From: Dinoroseobacter shibae DFL 12 = DSM 16493
GTDB lineage: Bacteria; Pseudomonadota; Alphaproteobacteria; Rhodobacterales; Rhodobacteraceae
DNA length: 64,000 bases
Direction of reading: 5' to 3'
NCBI RefSeq assembly: GCF_000018145.1
Contig: NC_009952.1
Span: 868,001-932,000 of the forward strand
This document shows positions 36,311 to 44,354 of this stretch, piece after piece. The notes beneath the pieces were generated by a model. That model was not told where the DNA came from, searched no databases, and worked only from the letters and a program-made list of their open reading frames with translations. The position numbers and the translations under genes are program-made. How positions within the stretch are numbered: position 1 is the stretch's first letter; the number at the start of each line of letters is the position of its first letter.

Positions 36311-37474
36311 ATGAACGCAGAAACCAAATTCGCAGAGCTCGAAGTGGGCTACAACATTCCGGCGGCCATCGGGATGGACGAGGCGGACATCCAGACGCCG
36401 TGCCTTGTGGTGGATCTCGACGCGCTGGAGCGCAACGTGGTCAAGATGGGCAACTTCGCCAAGGAAATGGGGGTGCGGCACCGGGTGCATGGCAAGATGC
36501 ACAAGTCCGTGGACGTGGCCAAGCTGCAGATGGAGCTGGGCGGCGCGTGCGGTGTGTGCTGCCAGAAGGTGTCGGAGGCCGAGGCCTTCGCCCGTGGGGG
36601 GATCAAGGACGTGCTTGTGTCGAACCAGGTGCGTGACCCGGCCAAGATCGACCGTCTGGCGCGGATTCCCCGGCTCGGTGCGCGCGCGATCTGCTGCGTG
36701 GACGATATCGAGAACGTGGCCGACCTGTCGGCGGCGGCCACCAAGCACGGCACCCAGATCGAGTGCCTGGTCGAGATCGACTGCGGTGCGGGACGCTGCG
36801 GCGTGACCACCACCCCCGCCGTGGTCGAGATCGCCAAGGCCATCGACGCGGCCCCGGGCCTGAAATTCTCGGGCCTGCAGGCCTATCAGGGCGCGATGCA
36901 GCACCTCGACAGCTATGACGAGCGCAAGGCCAAGATCGACATCGCGGTCGCCATGGTGAAGGACGCGGTCGATGCGCTGAAGGCCGAGGGGCTGGAGTGC
37001 GACATCGTCGGCGGCGGCGGCACGGGGTCGTACTATTTCGAGGGCAACTCGGGCGTCTATAACGAGCTTCAGTGCGGCTCCTACGCGTTCATGGATGCCG
37101 ATTACGGCCGGATCCTGGACAAGAACGGCAACCGGATCGACCAGGGCGAGTGGGAGAACGCGCTGTTCATCCTGACCTCGGTGATGTCCCATGCCAAGGC
37201 CGACAAGGCGATCTGCGATGCGGGCCTGAAGGCGCAATCGGTGGATAGCGGCCTGCCGTTCATCTATGGGCGCGACGACGTAAAATACGTCAAATGCTCG
37301 GACGAGCATGGCGTGATCGCGGACCCGGATGGCAAGCTGAAGGTCAACGACAAGCTCAAGCTGGTCCCCGGTCATTGCGACCCGACCTGCAACGTCCATG
37401 ACTGGTATGTGGGCGTGCGTAACGGCAAGGTCGAAGCGCTCTGGCCCGTGACCGCGCGCGGCCTCGCCTACTGA
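36311..37474 (+). CDS. bhcC: beta-hydroxyaspartate aldolase BhcC
   Basis: The 387-residue fold-type III PLP enzyme of the D-threonine aldolase family condenses glycine with a second glyoxylate to erythro-beta-hydroxyaspartate, the carbon-carbon bond-forming step. The PLP lysine is probably Lys62 in VHGKMHKS. The metal-binding segment GHCDPTCNVHDW lies near residue 360. Length matches BhcC. The start ATG at 36311 has a modest GGGAGC upstream. A stem-loop follows the stop and may reduce read-through into bhcD. Confidence 0.94.
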   Translation: MNAETKFAELEVGYNIPAAIGMDEADIQTPCLVVDLDALERNVVKMGNFAKEMGVRHRVHGKMHKSVDVAKLQMELGGACGVCCQKVSEAEAFARGGIKDVLVSNQVRDPAKIDRLARIPRLGARAICCVDDIENVADLSAAATKHGTQIECLVEIDCGAGRCGVTTTPAVVEIAKAIDAAPGLKFSGLQAYQGAMQHLDSYDERKAKIDIAVAMVKDAVDALKAEGLECDIVGGGGTGSYYFEGNSGVYNELQCGSYAFMDADYGRILDKNGNRIDQGEWENALFILTSVMSHAKADKAICDAGLKAQSVDSGLPFIYGRDDVKYVKCSDEHGVIADPDGKLKVNDKLKLVPGHCDPTCNVHDWYVGVRNGKVEALWPVTARGLAY

Positions 37475-37488
37475 TCCAAAGACCGGCA

Positions 37489-37518
37489 GGGGGGCGCGAC
37501 AGCCCCCCTCATTGTTTC
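37489..37518 (+). terminator. Hairpin between bhcC and bhcD
   Basis: GGGGGGC at 37489-37495 pairs with GCCCCCC at 37502-37508 across a 6-base loop, followed by TCATTGTTT. It resembles an intrinsic terminator and lies inside the bhc operon, 107 bases before bhcD ends its leader. It probably attenuates rather than fully stops transcription, since bhcD is required for the cycle. Confidence 0.7.
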
Positions 37519-37580
37519 GAAAATACTCCCGCCGGAGGCGTCCGACGTCTCCAGCGGCACGACCATTCGAGGGGGGCACC

Positions 37581-38573
37581 ATGCTGCAAAAACCGGACAC
37601 CGACGGGCTTGTCATCGTCACCGAGGAAATCTGCCAAAAGGTCATCGACCGGGATCTGGCCTTCGCCGCCGTACGCGATGTGTTCGGCGCCATGGCGCGG
37701 GGCGATGCCTACAACTTCCCGGTGATCCGCGAGGCGATCGGGCACGAGGATGCGCTTTACGGGTTCAAGTCCGGGTTCGACAAGGCGGGCATGGTGCTGG
37801 GCGTGAAGGCCGGGGGCTATTGGCCCAACAACATGGCCAAGGGGATCATCAATCACCAGTCCACGGTGTTCCTGTTCGACCCCGATACCGGCAAGCTCAA
37901 GGCGCTGGTGGGGGGCAACTACCTCACGGCGATCCGCACCGCGGCCTCCTCGGCAGTGTCCATCGACCAGCTGGCGCGCAAGGATGCCAAGGTTCTGGGC
38001 ATGGTCGGGGCGGGGCACCAGTCCACCTTCCAGCTGCGCGCGGCCGTCGAGCAGCGCGATTTCGAGAAGGTCGTCTGCTGGAACCCCCATCCCGACATGA
38101 TCCCCAACCTCGGCAAGGTGGCGGCCGAGATCGGCATCCCCTTCGAGGCGGTCTCGCGCGAAGAGCTGGGCGCGCAGTCGGATGTCATCATCACCATCAC
38201 CTCCGCTTTCGAGCCGCTCATCGAGGCGGGCTATATCAAGCCGGGCACGCATCTGGCCTGCATGGGCACCGACACCAAGGGCAAGCAGGAGGTCGCGGCA
38301 GAGCTGGTGGCCAAGGCCACGCTCTTTACCGACGAGGTGGCGCAATCCACCACCATCGGCGAGACCCAGCATGCCATCGCCTCCGGCGCGATCACACAGG
38401 ACGATGTCACGCCCATCGGCAAGGTGATCAACGGCGACCACCCGGGCCGGACCTCCGATGACGAGATCACCTTGTTCGACGGGACCGGCGTCGGGTTGCA
38501 GGACCTGGCGGTCGCTGCCGTGGCCGCCGAGCAGGCGGTCGCGACGGGGGCGGCCACGCGCGTCTCGCTCTGA
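37581..38573 (+). CDS. bhcD: Iminosuccinate reductase BhcD
   Basis: The 330-residue ornithine cyclodeaminase/mu-crystallin family enzyme reduces iminosuccinate to aspartate with NAD(P)H. This closes the cycle and regenerates the amino donor for BhcA. The dinucleotide-binding site is GMVGAGHQS near residue 137, preceded by the family signature GGNYLTAIRTAASSAVS. I start at the ATG at 37581, just after AGGGGGG. The longer frame from 37512 runs through the intergenic hairpin region. It ends the operon and is followed by a terminator. Confidence 0.93.
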   Translation: MLQKPDTDGLVIVTEEICQKVIDRDLAFAAVRDVFGAMARGDAYNFPVIREAIGHEDALYGFKSGFDKAGMVLGVKAGGYWPNNMAKGIINHQSTVFLFDPDTGKLKALVGGNYLTAIRTAASSAVSIDQLARKDAKVLGMVGAGHQSTFQLRAAVEQRDFEKVVCWNPHPDMIPNLGKVAAEIGIPFEAVSREELGAQSDVIITITSAFEPLIEAGYIKPGTHLACMGTDTKGKQEVAAELVAKATLFTDEVAQSTTIGETQHAIASGAITQDDVTPIGKVINGDHPGRTSDDEITLFDGTGVGLQDLAVAAVAAEQAVATGAATRVSL

Positions 38574-38600
38574 TCGCGCCCCGCATGTGACCATGCCCGA

Positions 38601-38626
38601 GGCCCGCCGGTAAGGCGGGCCATTTG
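38601..38626 (+). terminator. Terminator after bhcD
   Basis: GGCCCGCC at 38601-38608 pairs perfectly with GGCGGGCC at 38614-38621 around a 5-base loop, followed by ATTTGC. It lies 28 bases after the bhcD stop and before the convergent cysteine synthase gene, so it may serve both directions. Confidence 0.75.
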
Positions 38627-38666
38627 CTATGGGAGGGCGGGCAGGCGCCCCGCCGCCCGGGCCGGG

Positions 38667-39749
38667 TCAGGGCATCTGGTAGCCGGGGGTGGAGGCGGAG
38701 ATGGCGCGCTCGTCCTCGTTCATGTCCTCGACAATCCCCTCGAAAAGCGGCGTGGACAGGTACCGCTCCCCGGTGTCGGGCAACATGCACAGGATGACCG
38801 AGCCTTCCGGCGCGGTCTTGGCGACCTCGTGCGAGATCGCGAAGGTGGAGCCGCCGGAGATCCCCGTCAGGATGCCTTCCTCGGCAGCGAGGCGGCGGGC
38901 CCAGGCGATGCCATCGGCCCCGGCCACGGGCAGCAGGGCGTCGTAGAAGCCTTGATCGATGCTCTCTTGCAGGACCTTGGGGATGAAATCGGGCGTCCAG
39001 CCCTGGATCGGATGCGGCTCGAAGGCGCTGTGACTGACGGCGGGCGCGCCGTTCGGGTCCCGGTCCTGGGCGATGCCGCTGCCGAGCAGTTGGGCATTGG
39101 CGGGTTCGGTCAGGATGATCTTCGTCTCGGGCCGCGCCTTGCGCAGCACCCGGCCCAGGCCGGTGACCGTGCCGCCGGTGCCGTAGCCGGTCACGATATA
39201 GTCGAGCTTGCAGCCTTCGAAATCGCCGAGGATCTCTTGCGCGGTGGTGTTTTCGTGCATCTCCGCATTGGCCGCGGTTTCGAACTGGCTGGCGAGAAAC
39301 CAGCCGTTGGCTTCGGCCAGTTCCACTGCCTTGCGATACATCCCGAACCCCTTCTCGGCGCGCGGCGTGAGGACCACTTTCGCCCCGAGAAGGCGCATCA
39401 GCTTGCGCCGCTCGATCGAGAAGCTCTCGGCCATGGTGATCACGAGGGGATAGCCCTTCTGCGCGCAGACCATGGCCAGCCCGATGCCGGTATTGCCGGA
39501 GGTCGCCTCGACCACCGTCTGGCCGGGCTTCAGTGTCCCGGCGCGCTCGGCAGCCTCGATGATGTTGAGGGCAAGGCGATCCTTGACGGACGCGGCGGGA
39601 TTGAAGAACTCGGCCTTGACGTAAAGCTCCACCCCCTCCGGTGCGAGGTTGTTGATCCGGATGACCGGCGTGTTGCCGACCGTATCGAGCACGGAGTCGT
39701 AGGTCTTGCCGTTGCCGGTGGTTCTGCGGATGGGCGGTGTGGCGGTCAT
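38667..39749 (-). CDS. cysK: Cysteine synthase A family PLP enzyme
   Basis: The 360-residue fold-type II PLP protein shows Lys56 in AASVKDRLA, the substrate loop TSGNTGIGLA, a glycine loop GYGTGGTVTG and SGGSTFAISHE-like SGISGGSTF. It should make cysteine from O-acetylserine and sulfide. It is somewhat longer than E. coli CysK, mainly through a short N-terminal extension and a C-terminal tail (YLSTPLFEGIVEDMNEDERAIS). It is convergent with the bhc operon. A shared pathway is not implied, although both handle amino acids derived from C2 compounds. Confidence 0.88.
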   Translation of the reverse strand: MTATPPIRRTTGNGKTYDSVLDTVGNTPVIRINNLAPEGVELYVKAEFFNPAASVKDRLALNIIEAAERAGTLKPGQTVVEATSGNTGIGLAMVCAQKGYPLVITMAESFSIERRKLMRLLGAKVVLTPRAEKGFGMYRKAVELAEANGWFLASQFETAANAEMHENTTAQEILGDFEGCKLDYIVTGYGTGGTVTGLGRVLRKARPETKIILTEPANAQLLGSGIAQDRDPNGAPAVSHSAFEPHPIQGWTPDFIPKVLQESIDQGFYDALLPVAGADGIAWARRLAAEEGILTGISGGSTFAISHEVAKTAPEGSVILCMLPDTGERYLSTPLFEGIVEDMNEDERAISASTPGYQMP

Positions 39750-40020
39750 GGGTGTCCTCTTTGCAGCTATGCGAAACCGGGCGCTTCGGCGCGCTTCTTG
39801 TCCTTGCCACGAAGCGTAGACGCAAAAGGGGGGGCGGGGAAGCGGGCTGCCCGGGTGCGGGCACCCTTGGGGTGGTCACATTTCGTTGCGGCGGGGGCCG
39901 GTGGTTTGTGCGGGTATAGCAGCTGAGGAGAGGACGCGGGAATTCGGATTGCCGGGTCATTTCGAAACCTCTCGACGAATCCCTTTTGGCTTTGGATAGT
40001 GTGACTTTTGGCCGGGAAGG

Positions 40021-41069
40021 GGCGTTGTTGCGTAAAGTGCGTCAGGGATTCACTTCACGAATCCCGTAGGTTAGATCGGCGGCATGCCGAAGCCCGCTCC
40101 TCCCCGCTATCGAACAACGAACTGGTCTGAGTACAACAAGGCGCTTCGGAGGAGGGGTTCGCTGCTGGTCTGGTTCGACCGCGACATGACGTGGCTGTCT
40201 GAACGGACCGGCAAGCGGGGACGACCGGACGTATTCTCCGATGCAGCGATCCAGTTCTGCCTGAGTGTGAAGGTGTTGTTTGGCCTGCCGCTTCGCCAAA
40301 CCTCCGGTATGGTCGCGAGCCTTTTGGAAATGGCTGACCTCGACTGGCCGGTGCCGGACTTCAGCACGTTGTGCCGGCGCCAAAGAACCTTGAACGTCCA
40401 GATCCCCTATCGCCGCGTGGATGGACCGCTGAACCTGCTTGTGGATAGCACAGGGATCAAGTTCTTGGGCGACGGAGAGTGGCAGGTTCGCAAGCATGGC
40501 ACCAGCCGCCGACGTCAATGGCGCAAGGTTCATCTGGCCATGGACACCACTACATCCGACATCCGAGCGGTGGAGTTCACGTCCAGTCGGGACGGCGACA
40601 GCCCCGTCTTGCCTGACCTTCTGGAACAGATCCCCGAGGACGAACAGATCGGCACCGTGACAGCCGATGGTGCCTACGATACCCGCAGATGTCACGCCGC
40701 CATCATTGCCAGAGATGCCGAAGCAATCATCCCGGTTCGCCGGAACGGACGATTGTGGAAGGAGGACGGTCCTGCCGCCAGGGTCCGCAACGAGATACTA
40801 CGGGCCTCACAACGCTTCGGCAGATCTCTCTGGAAGCGATGGAGCGGCTACCACGCCCGAAGCCGTGTCGAGGCCAAGATGCGATGCCTCAAATCATTCG
40901 GTGAACGCATTATGGCAAGAGACCCCGACCGACAAACCGCAGAAATCCACATCCGCATCGCCCTCATGAACCGTTTCTCAGCCCTCGGAAAGGCTGACGT
41001 CGTTTGTGAAGCGTGAACCCGCCGGGGATAGGGGGAACTCTCCCTCAGGCCTAATTGTGCAACAACGCC
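40021..41069 (+). mobile_element. IS5-family insertion sequence (IS903-group-like), complete
   Basis: The 1049-base element has terminal inverted repeats GGCGTTGTTGC at 40021-40031 and GCAACAACGCC at 41059-41069. It is flanked by a perfect 9-base target duplication CCGGGAAGG at 40012-40020 and 41070-41078, which fits the IS903 group. It carries one intact transposase frame. Insertion is 13 bases upstream of the first gene of the SrfB/SrfC cluster. The duplicated target contains GGAAGG, which now serves as that gene's ribosome-binding site while the original upstream promoter is displaced by more than 1 kb. Confidence 0.93.
40084..41016 (+). CDS. IS5-family DDE transposase
   Basis: The 310-residue transposase shows an N-terminal DUF4372/DDE_Tnp_1-associated part (RTTNWSEYNKALRRRGSLLVWFD in pieces). 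The catalytic residues are Asp in LLVDSTGIKF, Asp in TADGAYDTR and Glu in RVEAKMRCLKSFGERIM, followed by the Arg/Lys positions expected for IS5. Frame and length are complete, so it may be active. Transcription from its promoter could read into the gene at 41083. Confidence 0.93.
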   Translation: MPKPAPPRYRTTNWSEYNKALRRRGSLLVWFDRDMTWLSERTGKRGRPDVFSDAAIQFCLSVKVLFGLPLRQTSGMVASLLEMADLDWPVPDFSTLCRRQRTLNVQIPYRRVDGPLNLLVDSTGIKFLGDGEWQVRKHGTSRRRQWRKVHLAMDTTTSDIRAVEFTSSRDGDSPVLPDLLEQIPEDEQIGTVTADGAYDTRRCHAAIIARDAEAIIPVRRNGRLWKEDGPAARVRNEILRASQRFGRSLWKRWSGYHARSRVEAKMRCLKSFGERIMARDPDRQTAEIHIRIALMNRFSALGKADVVCEA

Positions 41070-41082
41070 CCGGGAAGGTATC

Positions 41083-42375
41083 ATGCATATTCAAAGCGCG
41101 ATTTCGATCCTATTGGCGGTAGCCCTTTTTGCGCCCTCAGCGGCAAAAGCGGGGTTTCACGAAAACCTTCTTGAACAGCTTGGCCGTGAAATCATCGACG
41201 AGATGTTTGAAGACCCCCCTGCGGCGTCTCCGCCTGCGTCGCCGCCGCGCACTGTCGAATCCCCGCAGCGGCAGGAAAATCGGCGTGTGCAGTCCGCGCT
41301 CAACGCGTTCGGATTCCCGGCCGGGGTGGTCGATGGGGACCTGGGCCCGCGGTCGCGCGCGGCGATCGGGGCGTACCAGGCCTTCATGGGGTTTCCGGGC
41401 ACCGGGTTTCTGGACGAGTACCAGAAGGGTGTGCTTTTGAACGCCCATCGCAGGTTGCAGGCCGGCGACGGTGCGGCCTTCCCGAATGTGCTGGCCGCGG
41501 AAGGGACCAAGGGGTTGCTCAAGGCGTTCACCCCGACGGTCGGGCCGAGCACCTATCCCGACCCGCAAGTGGCGCAAGGAGGCAGGATCGGCGCGCCCGG
41601 GGCCCCGTTCGGCGGACCAGAGGATCTGGGCGTGGTGCCGGACCTGCCGGTTGCGGTGCCGTCCTTGCCGCAGGCCGGGCCGACGGCCACGCGCATGTCC
41701 GAGCGGTGCGAGTTCGTGGCCCTGACGACCCGGATCAACCAGGGGCTGATCCAGGCGGATGCGATGCTGGATGCGGACCAGGCGCTGAGCGAGCAGTTCT
41801 GCGAGGCGCGCAGTTTTGCCCTTGCGGCGGGCCAGAGCTATGCGGTGCAGATCGGGTTCGAGGAGGCGCAACTCGTGGAGATCTGCACGCGGATCTCGGC
41901 GGCGCTTGGGCCGGTGCGTGCCATGATGGCGGGGCAGTCGGCGCAGGCGGTGCAGGCCCGGGTGGTGGAGCTCGGCGCGTCGCTTGGCATGGCGAATCTG
42001 CCGAAACTGGCGGCCTATGGCAAGCTCTGCACGGCGCAGGGGTATCGCCTCGATGATGCGGAGATCGCGCTGTCGGGGGCGCTGTTGTCCTTCGCGGCGG
42101 GGCAGAGGCCCCATGCGGAGCTTCTGGCGCACCACGCGCGGGAAGGCTTCGGGCTGGCGGCGCAGGGGGCGGCGGCGTTTTCGTGGTACGACATCGCCCT
42201 CGATGCCCTGGAGCGGGGCGCGACACCGGCCTTCCTGCCGTCGAAATCCGCCCAGCGGGTCGCGGTCATGCGGGCGGCGATCAAGTCCGGCCAGTTGCAA
42301 GCCGATACCGTCGGCGCGGTGCCCATGGTGCCCGCGTCGGGGGGCGGCATTCCGGACCTGCCCTTGCCGCAGTAG
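41083..42375 (+). CDS. Secreted peptidoglycan-binding-like protein, first paralogue (srf-type cluster)
   Basis: The 430-residue protein has a signal peptide (MHIQSAISILLAVALFAPSAAKA). A PG_binding_1-like segment follows near residues 65-115 (VQSALNAFGFPAGVVDGDLG, then RAAIGAYQAFMG), then a Pro-rich linker. The roughly 230-residue helical C-terminal domain contains the strictly repeated DADQALSEQFCEARSFA found in the next gene. It ends GGGIPDLPLPQ, a tail shared with two neighbours. The ATG at 41083 follows GGAAGG in the IS target duplication. It presumably binds cell wall in the periplasm; the C-terminal domain is of unknown function. Confidence 0.85.
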   Translation: MHIQSAISILLAVALFAPSAAKAGFHENLLEQLGREIIDEMFEDPPAASPPASPPRTVESPQRQENRRVQSALNAFGFPAGVVDGDLGPRSRAAIGAYQAFMGFPGTGFLDEYQKGVLLNAHRRLQAGDGAAFPNVLAAEGTKGLLKAFTPTVGPSTYPDPQVAQGGRIGAPGAPFGGPEDLGVVPDLPVAVPSLPQAGPTATRMSERCEFVALTTRINQGLIQADAMLDADQALSEQFCEARSFALAAGQSYAVQIGFEEAQLVEICTRISAALGPVRAMMAGQSAQAVQARVVELGASLGMANLPKLAAYGKLCTAQGYRLDDAEIALSGALLSFAAGQRPHAELLAHHAREGFGLAAQGAAAFSWYDIALDALERGATPAFLPSKSAQRVAVMRAAIKSGQLQADTVGAVPMVPASGGGIPDLPLPQ

Positions 42376-42591
42376 CTCCGCGCGGGCGCGGTGCCGGGTC
42401 GGGTCCATCCTGCCGGGCGCATCTTTTCGGGCGCGGTTGGGCGCAGGGCAATAAGGCCGGTATTCGTCGCTCCGCGTGTCCCAATGCCGGGATTATGCGT
42501 GATTGCGGAAAAAAAGAGCAAAAAAACTGGACGAATCCGGGCCGCGACCGAATACTCTCCTGTAACAGTCCTTTTCGGTTGGAGTTCGGTA

Positions 42592-43965
42592 ATGCATTTC
42601 AAGCACGCGATTGCGGTGGCCTGCGCGGTCACACTCACCTCGACCCCCATGGCAAAAGCCGACCTGCACGGCGTGATCGGCGCGATCATCGGTGGTGCGA
42701 TCATCAACGACATGGCCAGACAGCGCCCCAGCCAGCCAACCCGGCCCAGCGTCAGCTCCGCGCAGCGACAGGAGAATCGCAACGTGCAAACCGCGCTCAA
42801 TGCGTTCGGCTTCCCGGTCGGGACGGTCGATGGCTCCCTCGGGCCGAAATCTCGCGCCGCCATCGGAAATTACCAGGCGTATATGGGCTTCCAGAGCACC
42901 GGGTATCTCGATGATTACCAGAAGGGCGTGCTGCTGGACGGCTACAGCCGGATGCAGGCGGGCGGTGGTTCGGCCTTCCCGAACGTGGTGGCTGCCGAAG
43001 GGACCAAGGGCCTGCTGAAGGCGTTCCAGGATCCGAGCTATGCCCAGCGGTTCGGGGCGCCGACCTTCCCCAACCCGCAAGTGCCGCAAGGACAGCAGGT
43101 CGCGTCCCCGCAGGCACCGTTCGGGGCGCCGCAGAACTTCGGGGTGCAACCCAACGTGCCCAGCCCCGTGCCGCAGACCACCCGCGTGGTCGCCCCGACC
43201 CAGACCCCGACCCCGGCGCCGACGCAGGTCGCCCCCCTGGCGATCCCGCCGCTCGCCCCCATGGGTCAGGTCGCCAAGAGCATGGCGGAGCGCTGCGAAC
43301 TCGTGACGCTGATGACCCAGACAAACCAGGGCATGGTGCAGGCCGCGGCGATGACCGATGCAGACCAGGCGCTGAGCGAGCAGTTCTGCGAGGCGCGCAG
43401 CTTCGCGATTTCCGCCGGACAGAGCTATGCAGCGCAACTGCGAGTAAGCGACGAGCAACTGACCGCGACCTGTTCGCAGATCTCGGACGCGATGGTGCCA
43501 GCCCGTGACCTTGTGAACAGCGCCACGGCCGATGTGGTGCAGGGGCGCGTGGCGGAGATCAACGCGCAGATCGGGCTGGCCGACACGTCCACCGCCGCGG
43601 CCTACGGCCAGCTCTGCACCGGGATCGGGTACCGCCAGGACAATGCGGAGATGGCCCTTTCCGGCGCGCTGCTGTCCTTTGCGGTGGGTGCGCTGCCCTA
43701 TGCCGAACTGGTCGCGCATCACAAGCGCGAGGGCTTCGGGTTGCAGCCGAACGCGGCAGGCTCGGTGGCGTGGTACGATACGGCGCTCGGCGCCCTGGAA
43801 CAGGGGGCGACCCCGGCCTTCCTGCCGTCCAAGTCGCCGGAGCGCGTCGCGGTGATGCGGGCCGCGATCAAGTCAGGTCAGCTTCAGGCGCAGCCGGGTG
43901 GTGGCCTGCCGCCCCTCGTGCCCGCGGTCGGTGGCGGCATCCCGGCCTTGCCGCTGCCGCAGTGA
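42592..43965 (+). CDS. Secreted peptidoglycan-binding-like protein, second paralogue
   Basis: The 457-residue product is a tandem duplicate of the 41083 gene with the same order: signal peptide (ending near MAKA), a glycine-zipper-like GVIGAIIGGAIIND, a PG_binding_1-like segment (VQTALNAFGFPVGTVDGSLG), a longer Pro/Thr/Gln linker, the DADQALSEQFCEARSFA helical domain and the tail GGGIPALPLPQ. The ATG at 42592 has GGAG upstream; frames beginning earlier are not convincing. A 216-base AT-richer gap before it probably has its own promoter. A GC-rich hairpin follows the stop. Confidence 0.85.
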   Translation: MHFKHAIAVACAVTLTSTPMAKADLHGVIGAIIGGAIINDMARQRPSQPTRPSVSSAQRQENRNVQTALNAFGFPVGTVDGSLGPKSRAAIGNYQAYMGFQSTGYLDDYQKGVLLDGYSRMQAGGGSAFPNVVAAEGTKGLLKAFQDPSYAQRFGAPTFPNPQVPQGQQVASPQAPFGAPQNFGVQPNVPSPVPQTTRVVAPTQTPTPAPTQVAPLAIPPLAPMGQVAKSMAERCELVTLMTQTNQGMVQAAAMTDADQALSEQFCEARSFAISAGQSYAAQLRVSDEQLTATCSQISDAMVPARDLVNSATADVVQGRVAEINAQIGLADTSTAAAYGQLCTGIGYRQDNAEMALSGALLSFAVGALPYAELVAHHKREGFGLQPNAAGSVAWYDTALGALEQGATPAFLPSKSPERVAVMRAAIKSGQLQAQPGGGLPPLVPAVGGGIPALPLPQ

Positions 43966-44354
43966 CATGCCCCGGCGGCCCGGGTCGCCGGGCTGCGCAG
44001 TCCGGTCCCGTGGTGGCCATGTACAGTACGCAAAGCGCCCCCGCCCGACGCCAGCACGCGCGACAACGGTTGCAGCGCAGCGGTGTGGGTGGTTTGATCG
44101 AACACGGTGTCGGCGCGGAAGGTTGTCCGGTTCGGCCCGCCCCGTTGAGGCCGATGCGGCTAAGCTCGTGGAGGCCATTATTTTCGAGCGCGTTTTTGTC
44201 CGCGTGCAGAGTTCAGGCCCGATTTCCAAGATGATCCTTTCCCGCTCCCCCGACTTGCCCGCGCATCTGCCCCCCGCCCTGTTCCCCTGCAGTACCGGTG
44301 CACGACCCAAGCCGGGTTGCGCGCCGTCCACGACCCGCGCCGAAAGCTGTACCC
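43966..44354. other. Gene-free stretch before the protease gene
   Basis: This 389-base gap contains the hairpin at 43971-43992 and otherwise no convincing protein frame. The in-frame extension of the protease gene from 44298 lacks coding character. It probably holds the promoter for the long run of tightly packed genes from 44355 to 59828. Confidence 0.55.
43971..43992 (+). terminator. GC-rich hairpin after the second paralogue
   Basis: CCCGGCG at 43971-43977 pairs with CGCCGGG at 43986-43992 around an 8-base loop. It starts 5 bases after the stop. There is no T-tract, so it is either a weak terminator or a 3' protecting stem separating this gene from the protease gene 363 bases further on. 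Confidence 0.5.
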
